A DNA stretch of 64,000 bases, taken from assembly GCA_031841125.1 (NCBI GenBank), contig CM063109.1, forward strand, positions 27,561,321 through 27,625,320, given 5' to 3'. A program made the translations under genes and the position numbers. The DNA is from Acanthococcus lagerstroemiae. Lineage: Eukaryota > Arthropoda > Insecta > Hemiptera > Eriococcidae. Below, piece after piece: positions 1 through 11,793 of this stretch. Every line of letters starts with the position of its first letter. Within the stretch, counting starts at the first letter, position 1. Below the pieces are notes generated by a model. The model had not been told where the DNA came from. It ran no database searches and saw only the letters and a list, made by a program, of their open reading frames with translations.

Positions 1-615
1 GGAGACGGAGGAAGGAGAAAACAAACATGAAATTGTAAATTTTATCAGTAGATGCCCCTCATTCTTAAAATTCAGTTGCCTTTAAAGTCTCAAAAGCTGC
101 GAATAGTCTTGAATTTAGTATCGAGGTTGCAGTTGCTTTATATCAATCGAATTTACACCAACCTGAAGTTAAAAAGTTTAATTCAACTGTGCTTTAATTC
201 TGGAAACGCGTTCTCAAAGACCCGGGGACCGGGGAAGGGCACATTCTCAAAACGTTTGCTTATTCGACATTTTCGGGGAAATCAGTCATTCGGATAAGAT
301 TGCGCAAGTGGACTTTTTTTTTGTTCAGTACTTTTGGGCCGGCTATCATTCAGCGCATTCAGCTATTGCATCCCTTGGTTACAAAAAGTTATTGCGGGGT
401 TCCTGCCGCCCATTTCTTCGATGATGAAGTTTTTTCGGCATACCCTGATCTCTCTGTATCAATTCTTCTTTCTAATACTTACTAAACTGACAGCGTTTTT
501 TGCCGTGCAAGTTCTCTCCCTATTGGGATACTCTTATGAGTGCATACATAATTCAGTGTTTTAAACCATCGTAACCGAGAAGCTTTAGAATCTTCTAATT
601 ATATGTATTATACAG
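1..615. other. Intron or upstream sequence of BBS1, no exon recognised
   Basis: AT-rich sequence without a BBS1-like exon. The first recognisable exon begins after the acceptor TACAG at 611-615, so the preceding exons are outside the window. Confidence 0.5.
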
Positions 616-3600
616 ATTCCTGGCGTCACCACCCATCTTGCAGTCCAAGGAGTGTATGCGGTCGATTATTTCCTAATATTCAGCGTCAGGTATGGATCCG
701 TGTACAAGCTGAAACGAGACGTGTCCGAAGCACAATGTTTGACCAATTTGGCTAGTTTGCCTGTAGACTTGGCTCTTGATTTCAACAGATTTGTGACTGT
801 CAATATGGATTCCACATTTCAGAGTTACACGTTAAAAGTAAGTCGATTATTCTACTGTTTTTAATTTAAATGACAATACCATTAAATATACTGGTCTTAA
901 TAAGGACTATTTAATAAAATTTCTTAGGGAGCTAAAGAATGGTCCATCTTACTAGACGGTGCGCCAACGGCGATATCTGTAATACCAGCTCATATTTCGG
1001 AGTCGACGTTTGTCATTGCTTGCAATTCGATGAAGAAAGGGCTCTTGGAGGGTGTTGTGTATATGTACAAGGGTACAGAAGTACTTCATATTTTGCATGT
1101 GCAGGAACCTATTCAAGCGTTCATTTACGGACCTTATGGATTTGGAGAACAAGGATTTATTTTCAATACGACTGGTATGAATTACGAGCGTACCTATCGT
1201 TATTGTGTTGAATAAGGATTCATGATGTCTTTCACTTGGATACATAGTGATCTTCTACTCAGTTCAGTTTTCATTAATTGGCCATAATATAGATCACTAT
1301 TTAGAAGCTATACAGACTATAGAGCAATACGAAAATATTTTCAGTGGCCTTTGAATTTTTGAATTATTTTCTAGCCAGCAACTTTTCCTTTCTCATCGAC
1401 TCTGTTAGACATTGAACAGCGGATTATACAGTAAAATCGACATAATATGTAAATAACTGCAACTAGGACCTAAATAAATTTTCGAGAAAGATATAAAGTT
1501 TTGCCTGTAATATGGCTCGGCGTAACATAGTTTCTATAGGGCTGGTAGGCTGCTTACGTTGCACAACTTTGAAAACCTCTTTCTCGAAATTATACTTTTT
1601 GATCTCAGTCTCTTCTTCATGCTCGAACTCTCTATCATGCTATCATGCACCTATTGGAATACTGTCACCTTTAGATGGAACAGTTTTGTCTAGGTGGTCG
1701 TCAGAAGTAACCTATACAGCAGAGTACACATTGAGAGGCTAAGTAGGAGGTCAAGTTACAGGGGATTTCATTTTTAAATTAAGGAAATACAGGCTTTTTA
1801 TCCTGAGAACTACGTGAATAAGTAATTCATGCCAAGTAACTTGTAAAAATCGTAGGTAATTTTATGTAGTTTCCTCCCATTTTGTGCACCTGCATGTTTT
1901 CTTGGATTTCTGGGCACGAAGTAATCTAACATCTAAATTTACAGGTGGCGGTCTGTCTATCAAACTCCTGAAGAGGACAGCTAATTTTGGAACCGGAGAC
2001 AAATGCGCCGTCTTGGGTAGTTCGTTACATCATAACATCAAGCTGCTTGTGCCGAAGAAAAGTAGAATATTTGTCGAACAGACCCTACGAGAACGAGAGC
2101 AGTGTAAAGGTAAGATTCATCTCTGTACATCGAAAATCTGACCTCTATATCCACCATACAAAAGGAACAGCAGGTAGGTTTACTTTCCTAAAATCTGAAA
2201 GAAAGTTCAGGGCCTATCTTTTAACCTGGAATCCACCCTGAGAATCAGCTGGCATGACCAACGTGCATACTGCACATAGAGAAACAAAGTTTGTCAACTG
2301 ATCCACTAGGCAAGCTTGTCGCTGTACCAGATTGGTGAAAAATCAAGGCCCCTAAGTTATTGTTCTTGGTGAGTTTTTTCAATATATTTCAGGGATTTTA
2401 GTGTCCATGTTGGAGTGTGAGTGAACTTGGTGAATTCTATATGTGAAGTGTGCCAATTCACAATTGCACACCCCACATATTTACAGAATATTACAGGGAC
2501 GAGGAGCTATCTCAAAACCGGAGTTACTCCGATCTGTCTCCGGTCCGGGAACAAATTTGAGTTTTGCTCCAGCTCTGGCTCTGACAAAAATTTTATAAAT
2601 TGGCCCCACTCTCGTAAATAATTTTTTTCAGACTTCGACTCTGTTTCAACCAAAAACGTACTTTTTCTCTAGCTCCGGTTATTTTAATGCTGGCAGGGGG
2701 TGAGATGGTCAAAGGATAAGAGGAGAGAGAAGGGGATGATTGAAAGCCAGCAATTAGCTCTCATGCTAATTCGATTATTTATTTTAATTCGAAATTTTCT
2801 TCGAATGTAGTGCATTGAAGAGATAACAGTAATTAAACTAACTGAATTGCCTACCGTTTATGTTGAAGGGGCTCTATAGGTTATAAAATTTGAATAAAAT
2901 CGTGGAATAACTTTCAATTTTTGTTGCTCCTTCAGTTTTCGAGGTAAGGAATAAGTGGTGATATTAATTTTTGTTTCTCTTTCAAAATAGTTGCTATTCA
3001 TAACCATATTTGATAAAGAATGACATTTTGTTTGGTAAACTTTCGTTTTGAAATTTAAAAAATTTTCCAAATATTTTGAGATTGAATTTTATCCATAAAA
3101 CTTCATTGCGACCTGTTTTAAAAGGTAGCAGTAGATGGTACATTAAAATTGGATCAAAAGATATTATTACCACATGTGGCCTATCTCAAAAATTGAAAGT
3201 TGTACACTTCAAAAATTATACTCAGTGTCTATTACTAGAATTGGAATCTGATGTAGCTGTTTTAAGATCATGGGCATCAGTCAATTCTGTTCAGAAAATC
3301 TTCGTTACCCTTTCAATGTTCGACCCATATTGATCATCTTCAACGAAAAATTGTGGATTAATGTTAGTAATGAAGGTTCGCTATTTTTCAATCTTTCAAG
3401 TCTTGTAGCCCCTTCAGTTTTGAGTATAGGCCATATGTATGTACTTATTACGTTTTTGTTCCTTTCGCCGAGCTCTATCACCTACCGGCTTCGCATACCC
3501 GCTGTTACCCCCTGATATAAGTATCTATATTATGAAGAATTCTATTGAGTTCTGGAACTTGATGCAAGTAGTAAAAAATAATTGTGATCACCAAGAGCAC

Positions 3601-4593
3601 TCCTCGATTCTGCAAAAATTACCAATTGTAGGCGCTGTGGCAATGTTGAGGTCTGACTATTACTGTTAAAAAATAAGCTGATTATTTAATTCAGTTGAAA
3701 CTCTTATATTTTAGAACGTGAGAGGGAATATAGTAAGCAGCTGGGAGCAGTTTTGAATAGACAATCTGGTTTCTTTGCTTTTTCGTGTACCCATTTGCTT
3801 GTGACTTTAATATTACTACACTCTTCCTTTTCCATCCTTTTTCAAGTTGCGTGTAACATTTTTTAGAAATGTATTCTTGGTTTCAAAAGACATGGCAAGG
3901 TATGAAAGTATTAACAGCCGAGTCATACTTGAACGCCTTGCAGAAAGCCACCATTTCAGACAATCAGTCATTGAAATTAACTGCTCAGGTATAGCTAACA
4001 TTGTGTGTAATATTTAATTATTGACTTCCACGTATCCTGAATGTATTCCACACACACAGAAGTAGCCACTTTTTTGCATGAGTAGTAAGTTATGCACTTA
4101 CAATTAGCTTTGCGTGTTTATTATGAAAGCTTGTTTCCATGTTCAAATATGCTGTCAAAGGAATTATTGAATGAATTGAGAAACTTATCAGGTTTTAGGT
4201 CTAGGCCCCCGGTTGAAGCTCCTTGGCCAAATACAAAATCTCTCTGAAGAGGAAGAATTGAACGATATTTCCATCAGTTTCATATATGACGCTGATGTGT
4301 ACACTATTGACAAATCGTACATAAATGTAAGTCGTCTATTATGTGCCCACTTCACTTCTTTCTCATAACCGCGAAATGAATTGACGTGACAATTTTTGTA
4401 GATACCGTTCGTTGTGCCTCATTACGAGTACAAATTTGCTACGTTCATCAACTGTTCGTTGAATGTAACCAGTTCGATTAATCTGGTCGTTTCGAATCGC
4501 GACAACGTAATTTTGTCGGCTGTTGTCAACATGCCTCCTGGTAATTATACTTCATTATTACTTTGCCCCCAGGCGAATGTGATTTTTCTGTAA
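616..4593 (+). CDS. BBS1: Bardet-Biedl syndrome 1 protein (BBSome subunit), 3' portion, six exons
   Basis: Exons read from splice sites and frame: 616-837, 928-1174, 1945-2109, 3867-3988, 4192-4326 and 4402 to the end. All junctions are AG/GT and keep one frame. The joined protein follows animal BBS1. A propeller segment contains YGSVYKLKRD. Next comes GGGLSIKLLKRTANF, then VPKKSRIFVEQTLREREQ, a helical stretch MYSWFQKTWQ..AESYLNALQ, and a C-terminal ear-like domain with VLGLGPRLKL and ending VVNMPPG. BBS1 is a subunit of the BBSome, the coat that moves membrane proteins out of cilia. The N-terminal part (about the first half of the beta-propeller) must lie left of the window; nothing matching was seen in 1-615. 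The end is ambiguous. Read-through gives a stop at 4591-4593, while a 32-nt GT..AG stretch (4541-4572), very short for an intron, would give the alternative tail PPGECDFSVKEV. Confidence 0.93.
2110..3866 (+). other. Longest BBS1 intron in the window (1.76 kb)
   Basis: Starts GTAAGA after exon 1945-2109 and ends TTTTTTAG before 3867. It holds a dispersed repeat at 3404-3510 whose relative lies at 23310-23405, exactly where a truncated transporter exon stops. No gene was seen inside. Confidence 0.6.
3404..3510 (+). repeat. Dispersed repeat, relative at 23310-23405
   Basis: Shares TTGTAGCCCCTTCAGT and GTTCCTTTCGC with 23310-23405 in the same order and spacing. Family unknown. No terminal repeats or target duplications were found. 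Confidence 0.5.
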
Positions 4594-4716
4594 AAGAAGT
4601 TTAGGTCCTGTTGTGAAAGCACCCTCACCCATAGTGACGTAGCCTGCTTAGGTTTCGAAGAGAGTATTAGAGGGTGTGCTAAAATTGGAGAAACCCTTTT
4701 AACCCCCTTGATAGGG

Positions 4717-4920
4717 GTCTGGTTGGCCGAGTGGATAGCGCGTTGGTCAGGTCCCGGGTTCGAGCCCACGTAACAACTCGCCAGATTTCAACCTTGGCCG
4801 GCTTTTCGGCCAGAAGAGAAGAGGGCTAAGACAGCTCTAACAGCCTCCCCGACGTCTTTGAAGTAATGCTCGAAAGGGCGGATTCCAGGGCTCGGGTTTA
4901 GAGCAAATTAGATAAAGAGA
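4717..4920 (+). mobile_element. tRNA-derived SINE, copy 1
   Basis: The head resembles a tRNA, with a box A-like TGGCCGAGTGG and a box B-like GGTTCGAGCCC. It is followed by a tRNA-unrelated body (CTCGCCAGATTTC, GAGGGCTAAGACAGC, CAGCCTCCCCGACGTC, CTCGAAAGGGCGGATTCCAG) and a short A/G-rich tail. The same unit recurs at 20066-20279. This copy has lost bases in the anticodon region, so it is a dead copy. No clear target duplication was seen. Confidence 0.85.
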
Positions 4921-6054
4921 ACCCATTGGATCCCCTGTGGCTACGCCTCATACCCTCACACGCCGATTATCCGAACATATGAAAAGCGTACCTGAGCAAC
5001 TTGGGAAATTCTTGTTTCACAATTTTAGTGGGTCAGTTTTGCAATTGGAAAATACGCTGAGATTAATAAGGAAGAAAAAAGAGGAGAAAGAAAATGGTTT
5101 TAATTATTGCCAATCGAGGGGATCAGATTCTGCAAAATTAAAAACAAAAAATGAAAACAAATGTCCGCTCTTCAATTTTGCCAACACATGTTGGATTTTC
5201 CTCCGACTCTCGCTCGGGGCGTTTTCCCAACAAAGAAAAGTGAGCAGCAAAAATAGGAACGACCATGATCTACCGACAAATGGAAAAATAGATTATATTG
5301 AGATCAAAAGATCATTTTTTACGAGGAAAAAAGTTCTGTGATCCCGAAAACGATGATGTTTTGTGATCTTTCTGATCTTAGATCATTTAGAGACCAGTAA
5401 AAGTATCAGTCATGTAGATCACAAATTTAATGATATTTTCATGCAGTAGCAGGCTTGGGGTGGTTTAGCACCCCTGCCTCCCCCAGAAGATACCATATCC
5501 CCTTCTTTCTGAATTTCTACACTCTGTAATAAAATGAGACATATGGCTCACTGTTTTCATAATAAAGTGTTAAAATATTGGAAATAATGTCTTGGGCCAG
5601 AAGTATTACTGTACCCCATGATTTACGATCACGTTTCATTTTCTTTCTTCCATCTTCTTTCCCAAACCTACTGGCTCGGAGTATCCCTCCACATCCCTTT
5701 CTTGAGTATTCCTGTAGCCTCGCAGCGTGATCTTTTGTTCAGGGGAAAGGGAACAAGATGTCAATTGAAACTGAGTAAGAATGGATAAACAGAAAAAACT
5801 ACTTCACTTTGATTTTTGTGTCGCACTGTGGAAAATATAATCTTCTGAGAGAGAGAGAAAACTACCAGTTTGAAGGTATGAGTGCTTCCATTAGCACCCC
5901 CCTCCCCTCCGGTTTATAAACAATGTTGGCATTTTTCTCTCTTTTTTGCTGTTTCATTTCTTCTTAATTTTTGACTTTCTGTTCACCATCTCTTATTCAC
6001 CCCCCCCCCCCCATCAACCATTTCGATTGAGGCATAGAAGGGGTGAGGGAGGAG

Positions 6055-6102
<48 letters not shown>

Positions 6103-6461
6103 CCAAGCAACAAACAAATAAATAAATAAAATATACAGCACGCGAATGTATATAAAAATTACGGTAACTTACATTATGTTTCTATAGCCATTGTTCCTCA
6201 AGGGTAACCAACTGGCATGTCAACGGATGAGATGACGTAAATACTGCTCGTGCCTTACACTATAATACAATACTGCATCTGTACGCTTATACACATAATA
6301 AAACTATTCAACAATACATCGAGTAATCCTAATTGAAATAAAATAAGTAAATAAATAAATAAAGGAAAAAATGTACAAACACGATAACCAATAGGTGACT
6401 AGTAAATTTGTAGAACTCCAACCAATGAACCTGAAATGGCAATGCAAATATGAGTGACGTA
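4921..6461. other. Intergenic between the convergent BBS1 and Glce genes
   Basis: No gene recognised. Contains low-complexity DNA: a C run at about 5999-6012, a GA dinucleotide tract at 6059-6099 and short AAAT/AATA tracts near 6117 and 6345. A 134-codon open stretch at 4937-5341 overlaps no known family and starts just past the SINE tail; I do not consider it a gene. Confidence 0.5.
6059..6099. repeat. (GA)n microsatellite
   Basis: About 20 uninterrupted GA dinucleotides preceded by a purine-rich stretch. Confidence 0.97.
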
Positions 6462-8153
6462 TCAGTTATGCGACGCCCGTTTGCCACTCATATACCCCAA
6501 CCATCGTTTCGCTGTAACTGAAAACAGCGGATCTTTGTCAATGGTCGACAGCATGAATAACTGGTTGACGTGAGTGGCATGGTAGTCCCAACGAGCGACT
6601 TTCGGCGCAGTGCCCAACGTAATATGCCTGAGATCGTACGTGGTGCCGGAACCGGTATCGAACGCCATGAGCAGCTTTTTCAACGAGGTCATACCCTGCA
6701 CGTACAGAGAGTACGCCTCTCGAGAGTATTCGGGCGGAGCTAGACGATGGAAATCGTACAGCCCGATTAACGAGTATATGAAACCGTTCAAAACGAACGT
6801 CGAAGGGTCGGTCGGGTACTCCTCGTACCACGGCACTTCCTGCATGTACATCGCCAGTACACCGTGATTCTTACTAAGAACTCTAAACGGACTTAGAGCT
6901 TTCCGAGCCGCTTCCAAGTACTTTATATCTTTTTCCAAATGATAAGCTCGTGCCAAGACCGACAGTCCGTGACCTTGGCCCATGGCCGAATACCATCCCG
7001 GCTTCAGTATCAACGATCCGGCCATTTTACGAGTTACCGGATTCGGCCAGCCTCCGGTTTCTTCGTCCTGATAATGCAAGAACCAGTCAACAGCGAACTT
7101 GAAATAAGTCATGTGATCGCTTGATAACGCGGTTAGATTATCAACACAGCCTTCACCCTGTAAGGTAATGCTTTCAACGCGGAAGGAGGATCGTGGTAGT
7201 TTGGGTTTCGATTTGGTCTTCAACATGATGCCCTTCTGAGTATCTATCACCAAGTCCCTAGATAATTTATGCCACTGGAATGTATCTTTACAGAATAATC
7301 CATAATGAATGTCGAAACCAGATACAGAAATATGTTGTTGGTCGCACGTGTAGTGCAGGTTGTAAGTCTGCTTCTCAGCGACGTTCCGTATTACGACGGT
7401 TAATTTACTCGCGTTATTGGACTTTAGTTTCAAATCAAATGACAGAATTGGAAGGGTGAGATTAGTTCTGAAGGAAATCGGTTTGCTTCCCGCGTCGGAG
7501 CACAAAACCATCGAATCAACATCTGGATCCTGAATCCTTCTAACTTCAGCGGTGTGCGAGGCAGACCAGTACGCACGTGTGGTTTCGCCATCTTCAAGAA
7601 TGAGTTTAACTGATTCCGGTTCAATCAAACTCTTGCTGTAGTGAGACAAACCAAACTGTGCTATCTGGGTAGGGTAAAAGTAACCTTTCGGATTCCATTG
7701 AGTGGATAGTGGTACTCCTTCGGAGGCTGAAATACATTTCACCCTTTCACGTTCCTCAACTTTGTAACTCTGAAAATGTGTGAATACGCCACGAGGATCA
7801 TATTTCTTCTTCGGAATGTACACGTTCGCGTAACTATGGGACCAGTTAAATATTTCGACTCCATTTCTGTCGACCAGTTTGCCATACACATCGAAGTACT
7901 TTCTGACGAAGCTGAACGGTAAGTACACTTCGCCGTGTTCCTTCCGACATGAGATATTGTACTCGCCGTTGATACTGCATGGCACTTCTTTGAACTGATC
8001 GTTTGTTTTGTTGGATTGCAGATTTCGACCGGAGAATGCGAGTATTCTGGGTTGGTCGATTAGGTCCGAATTCTTGAGTAACGACCAAATGAATAGGATT
8101 ATTAACGCATGGCCGAGAAACACCAGCAGAAGTACTCGTATTTTGTACCGCAT
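6462..8153 (-). CDS. Glce: Heparan-sulfate D-glucuronyl C5-epimerase
   Basis: Intact 563-codon single-exon frame starting at ATG 8153-8151. It converts D-glucuronic acid to L-iduronic acid in heparan sulfate and heparin precursors in the Golgi, acting after N-deacetylation/N-sulfation. The protein is a typical type II Golgi enzyme: a short cytosolic N-terminus, one membrane anchor at residues about 5-25, a stem, a beta-rich middle, then the conserved C-terminal alpha/alpha barrel. The barrel contains GGWPNPVTRKM, YSAMGQGHG (388-396), VPWYEEYPTDPSTFVLNGF (about 440-458), GTTYDLRH (about 503-510) and KVARWDYHATHVNQL (about 518-532). It ends in GKRASHN, close to the family's usual last residues. 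Human GLCE is 617 residues, so this protein is about 50 shorter, mainly in the N-terminal stem. The absence of introns is unusual for the family but there is no sign of decay. It points away from mRpL14. Confidence 0.97.
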   Translation of the reverse strand: MRYKIRVLLLVFLGHALIILFIWSLLKNSDLIDQPRILAFSGRNLQSNKTNDQFKEVPCSINGEYNISCRKEHGEVYLPFSFVRKYFDVYGKLVDRNGVEIFNWSHSYANVYIPKKKYDPRGVFTHFQSYKVEERERVKCISASEGVPLSTQWNPKGYFYPTQIAQFGLSHYSKSLIEPESVKLILEDGETTRAYWSASHTAEVRRIQDPDVDSMVLCSDAGSKPISFRTNLTLPILSFDLKLKSNNASKLTVVIRNVAEKQTYNLHYTCDQQHISVSGFDIHYGLFCKDTFQWHKLSRDLVIDTQKGIMLKTKSKPKLPRSSFRVESITLQGEGCVDNLTALSSDHMTYFKFAVDWFLHYQDEETGGWPNPVTRKMAGSLILKPGWYSAMGQGHGLSVLARAYHLEKDIKYLEAARKALSPFRVLSKNHGVLAMYMQEVPWYEEYPTDPSTFVLNGFIYSLIGLYDFHRLAPPEYSREAYSLYVQGMTSLKKLLMAFDTGSGTTYDLRHITLGTAPKVARWDYHATHVNQLFMLSTIDKDPLFSVTAKRWLGYMSGKRASHN

Positions 8154-9345
8154 ATTAATCCATTACAATTGCTGCGTGATACTCGACGAACATTTCTGCA
8201 AGAAACGTCTGATATTAATTTAGGATCCATTCCGCATACGTCGATCTATTGTAGGAACATGATAATGACATTTCTGTGAAAGGAGTGAAGATGTTTATTG
8301 ATATTGAATCGGTACAAGGGGGAAATGATGTGCTGACCGGTAATGTGTGTTCTAGTCGAGCTGAATCATTCAACGTTTTCAGACTTACAGTACGAACTTG
8401 ATGATAGGGATGAGTAGGCAAATATCAACTGATCAACATTTTCAGAACTCATGGGAACAAAATTGTAGCGTTGGATAGGTCTCTCTATTTTTTGTTCTTT
8501 TAAAGGCTGCGGGTGTATAAACTTTGAATGTATTTGGTACTTACTATCTTGCTGTTCTCGAGTACGTTCGAGCCGTGTGGGTTTTTCAGCCACAATTATT
8601 GATTTCGTCTGGTTTAATCGTTTGCTAGGTCTTCAACAAAAATAATAGCTTGAACTTCGAGATCCTTACATCTTGAGCGCGTTGAGCATTGAGAACAATT
8701 TTTGTTTTTTGTTGGTAAACATGGTGCTCGTGTTCCTCGTTGCGGTAGATAAGTAATAACTGATAACAGTAGTTGGTGATCATAGCGCCACCTACTTGAA
8801 TTCTGTATCACGTCGCGATGTTGAATTATTGTAGCAAGAGAAAAGGACCTTGATTGCGATATACAAGAGGACCTTTTTCCTGAACGGTGATATTTATTTT
8901 CATCATTTCTCTTCCCTAGGATTAAGGATTATTGTAACAAATTACTCTGGAAAAAGAACCTAAAACTCCGTATCCATCAAGTCCATTCCATAATCTCGGA
9001 ACATTTCAAAATACAAGATCGATGAATGAGAACTTCCTTGTGGGTTGGGAACCTTCGCAGGTTGGTGGTACCTTGTAGCGCTGAAGGTTGAACCTTTCTG
9101 ATAAGATTTTTTCTTATCACAAAATGTGAGATAGTATTACGGTTATGAGTTGAAGTCATACTGAATTAGGCACTTCTCTTTCATTCCTCTGCGTATTTAC
9201 AATTGTGCTGTTATTACAACATTTCATGGTACTGTTCATCCACTGACGCCACGGAGTCAAGTAAGTCGCTGATGTACTCAGTTGCTTGTAGATTTGCGCA
9301 CCGGTTACCGGACTAATCGCTTGTCCGTCTCTTTCAGAGTCGATC
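8154..9345. promoter_or_regulatory. Shared upstream region of divergent Glce and mRpL14
   Basis: The two start codons face away from each other across about 1.19 kb, so both promoters should lie here. A pyrimidine tract ending in CAG (TCTCTTTCAG at 9329-9338) sits just before the mRpL14 start and could be the acceptor of a 5'UTR intron. No TATA box was convincing. Open frames in the interval have no recognisable domains. Confidence 0.45.
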
Positions 9346-9774
9346 ATGTCGTTCGCACCTTTGATACGATCTCTCCACACCAGTACCTCGCTGAGTTACC
9401 TTCAGAAGTTGGCGCGTGTCCGGGTAGTGTGTAACAGTCCCATTGGTAAGCAAGCTATGGCTGAAGGAAAGCCGCCGAAAATTATTCACGTCTACAAGAG
9501 GACTATGAAAGGCACTATCGGCGACAAGGTCTTGCTGGCGATCAAAGGGCAAATGAAAAAAGCCATCATCGTTGGGTGCGTGAGAACTCAAGCACCGAAT
9601 ATTCCGCGATTCGATACGAATAATGTGGTTCTGATCGAAAATAACGGCACGCCGATCGGTACCCGAATACATGTACCCATTCCTCATATGCTGAGAACAA
9701 TATTAAAGGAAAAGTCAGTTGGAAAGGGTATCGACTATACAAAACTATTGGCGATTGCACCGAGGTTTGTATGA
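9346..9774 (+). CDS. mRpL14: Mitochondrial large ribosomal subunit protein uL14m
   Basis: A 142-residue protein with an ATG start. Residues 1-25 form a basic, serine-rich mitochondrial presequence. The rest follows the uL14 fold: LARVRVVCNSPIGKQ, KIIHVYKR, KGTIGDKVLLAIKGQMKKA, RFDTNNVVLIENNGTPIG and the closing YTKLLAIAPRFV. Human MRPL14 is 145 residues. It sits on the mitochondrial 50S-like subunit at the intersubunit face, near the site where the RsfS/MALSU1 silencing factor binds in other organisms. A polyadenylation signal AATAAA lies at 9834-9839. No intron is needed inside the coding region. Confidence 0.97.
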   Translation: MSFAPLIRSLHTSTSLSYLQKLARVRVVCNSPIGKQAMAEGKPPKIIHVYKRTMKGTIGDKVLLAIKGQMKKAIIVGCVRTQAPNIPRFDTNNVVLIENNGTPIGTRIHVPIPHMLRTILKEKSVGKGIDYTKLLAIAPRFV

Positions 9775-9833
9775 TGTTTGATTTAGAAATGTAATATTTG
9801 ATAAGCTATGTTAGAATTACGTGTCGTTTTGTT

Positions 9834-9839
9834 AATAAA
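9834..9839 (+). terminator. Likely polyadenylation signal of mRpL14
   Basis: AATAAA 60 bp past the stop codon, the first such hexamer downstream. Confidence 0.6.
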
Positions 9840-11793
9840 TCTTGTATATTCTCACACGAATTGTATGTGGTTGGTGGAAAAAATTTTAAAGAACTGTTGT
9901 TGTACTCGAACGGATATTCGGCGCATTTCGAAGCAAAGACGTGTAAAGTTGTTCCATAAATATGCGTACATTTTGTCAGCTGGAATTCGGGTCTCGGAAA
10001 ATTACTGAAGAGCATTTGCTCTTCGAAAGGGCCGCAGTGTTTGTCGGTTCACAGACCTTTATGGATACAGTTCTACTGGAGTATCCGTTAATCGGCTATC
10101 AGTAGGACCCGGTTATGATTTGGTTCTAATTTAAGAATTTTCAATATAGTCTCATGTTTCAGGTATGTAATTTTGGTGACATTAATAGCGGAATCATGCT
10201 TGGCTGAATAGTTTTAGCCCCTTATACTTTGAAAACAAAATCATTTAGTAATTTTTTCCCCTATATTTTTTGATCTTTTGAATCAGTAAACTTGCCGGAC
10301 TAAAACTTGTGAGCTTTCCTTCATAGGACACTATATATAGATATATATTTTTCAAAGATACATTTAAATTCCAAATCACGAAAGAGATTTAAATACACCC
10401 TCTCCCTCCTTTTTTTTAAATACTCAGCTTCTTTGATAATGACTATATTTCTGGAACCTCACAGCACCACCTCTGTCATTAGAGTCGACCACTGAATTCG
10501 GATGTTATATCCTTGTATCATACAATCAGTGGTTTGACCATTATTGCATACAACACCATCAATGCGTAATGCGAATCATGCGTGATGTAGATATTTGAAA
10601 TACGCTTATATATCATAAGAAGAACTTGTGTGTTTTTTTTAAAACATTTATTGAGGAACATTTTCCGGAATTATAAAAGTAAAAGCATAACATTCCTATA
10701 AAGTATAAACATTATCGTAATATCGATTTATCGATAGAAAGTATAAACATTATCGTAATATCGATTTATCGATTAGAATTTTATAATTTCTTAAAAAATT
10801 ATTGAAGTGAATGCGTTCCTCATGTTGCCGTTTGCTAGAATTAGTAAACTGAACCTTGATCATGCTGAGGTAACTCCTTGATCCAAATTATCTAGGTAAT
10901 TATTTATAGCGTTACAGTAACAACACCCAAAACGGGGACTAATTTCATTCTTCATTAGAGAAAATAAAGTGTTTATGAACTGACCCCCGTTTCGCAGTCA
11001 ATAATCCAAATAATGAACATAAAATCGTTGATGTAGTCATTAGTCCGCATGATTGACCCTAATAACACCAATTGATTGCTTGGCGATTTTTGAAGTTCCG
11101 AGTCAGCCCCGTAACATAAACACATTTTCTGATAGGAGGGGCAACTCGGGGTAGGATAACTATTTCAATTTCCACATCAGCACTCTCTTCACTTCCATTT
11201 TTGTGTCCGAATTCAGAAAATGAAATCTTTCAAAGAAAAGGTGGGGATAAATTGTTCGTTCTAGAGAAATGCGCCATTTGCCTCTTGGTCCGTCTCGGCT
11301 CTAAAGTTAATATACATATGTACAGTTCATGTCCATGGTATATGGCAGTGGCATTGTCATGTGAAATAAGATCTTGAATACATTGTATAGCTAGCACTAG
11401 CTTCTAGCTGCAATGGTTACGATGTGAATCGTCATAATTCAATATTTCAGTTGTTATATGACTGCTCAGTATATTAGTAGTCAGAAGGTAGCAAGGTACA
11501 CACGCTATGTGCTCGATTATGTTGAACACTACTGAAGGACAGAGATAAAAAATTGTGCTGCTTGATGGCTGGTACCTGCCGATACCTGTAGTTCTATTTT
11601 TTAGGCAGAGATTGTGAATGAATGACAGAATGAGATGGAATAACAATCTTTCTCGAATTTCAGTCCTTTAAATTAACGGCACAGAGAATTTTTCAATTGC
11701 GTTTACTGATGAGCTTTTTTCAACGTGAGTACACATTTTTGAATCAGAGGCCCAATTTTGAAAAATTCTACGTTCTATGCTCTTTCCAAGGAT
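9840..11793. other. Non-coding interval after mRpL14
   Basis: No gene seen. Contains a 38-bp tandem duplication at 10700-10775 and otherwise unremarkable AT-rich DNA. Confidence 0.5.
10700..10775 (+). repeat. 38-bp tandem duplication
   Basis: Two near-identical copies starting AAAGTATAAACATTATCG, each ending in the palindromic ATCGATTTATCGAT. Confidence 0.9.

Noticed and set aside
4717..4790. tRNA gene
   Set aside because: A tRNA-like head with box A and B, but the anticodon arm is shortened and a non-tRNA body shared with 20066-20279 follows, so it is a SINE.
4937..5341. 134-codon open frame downstream of BBS1
   Set aside because: Begins at the tail of a SINE, is rich in Lys/Asn/Ser, and matches nothing recognisable; no splice or promoter support.
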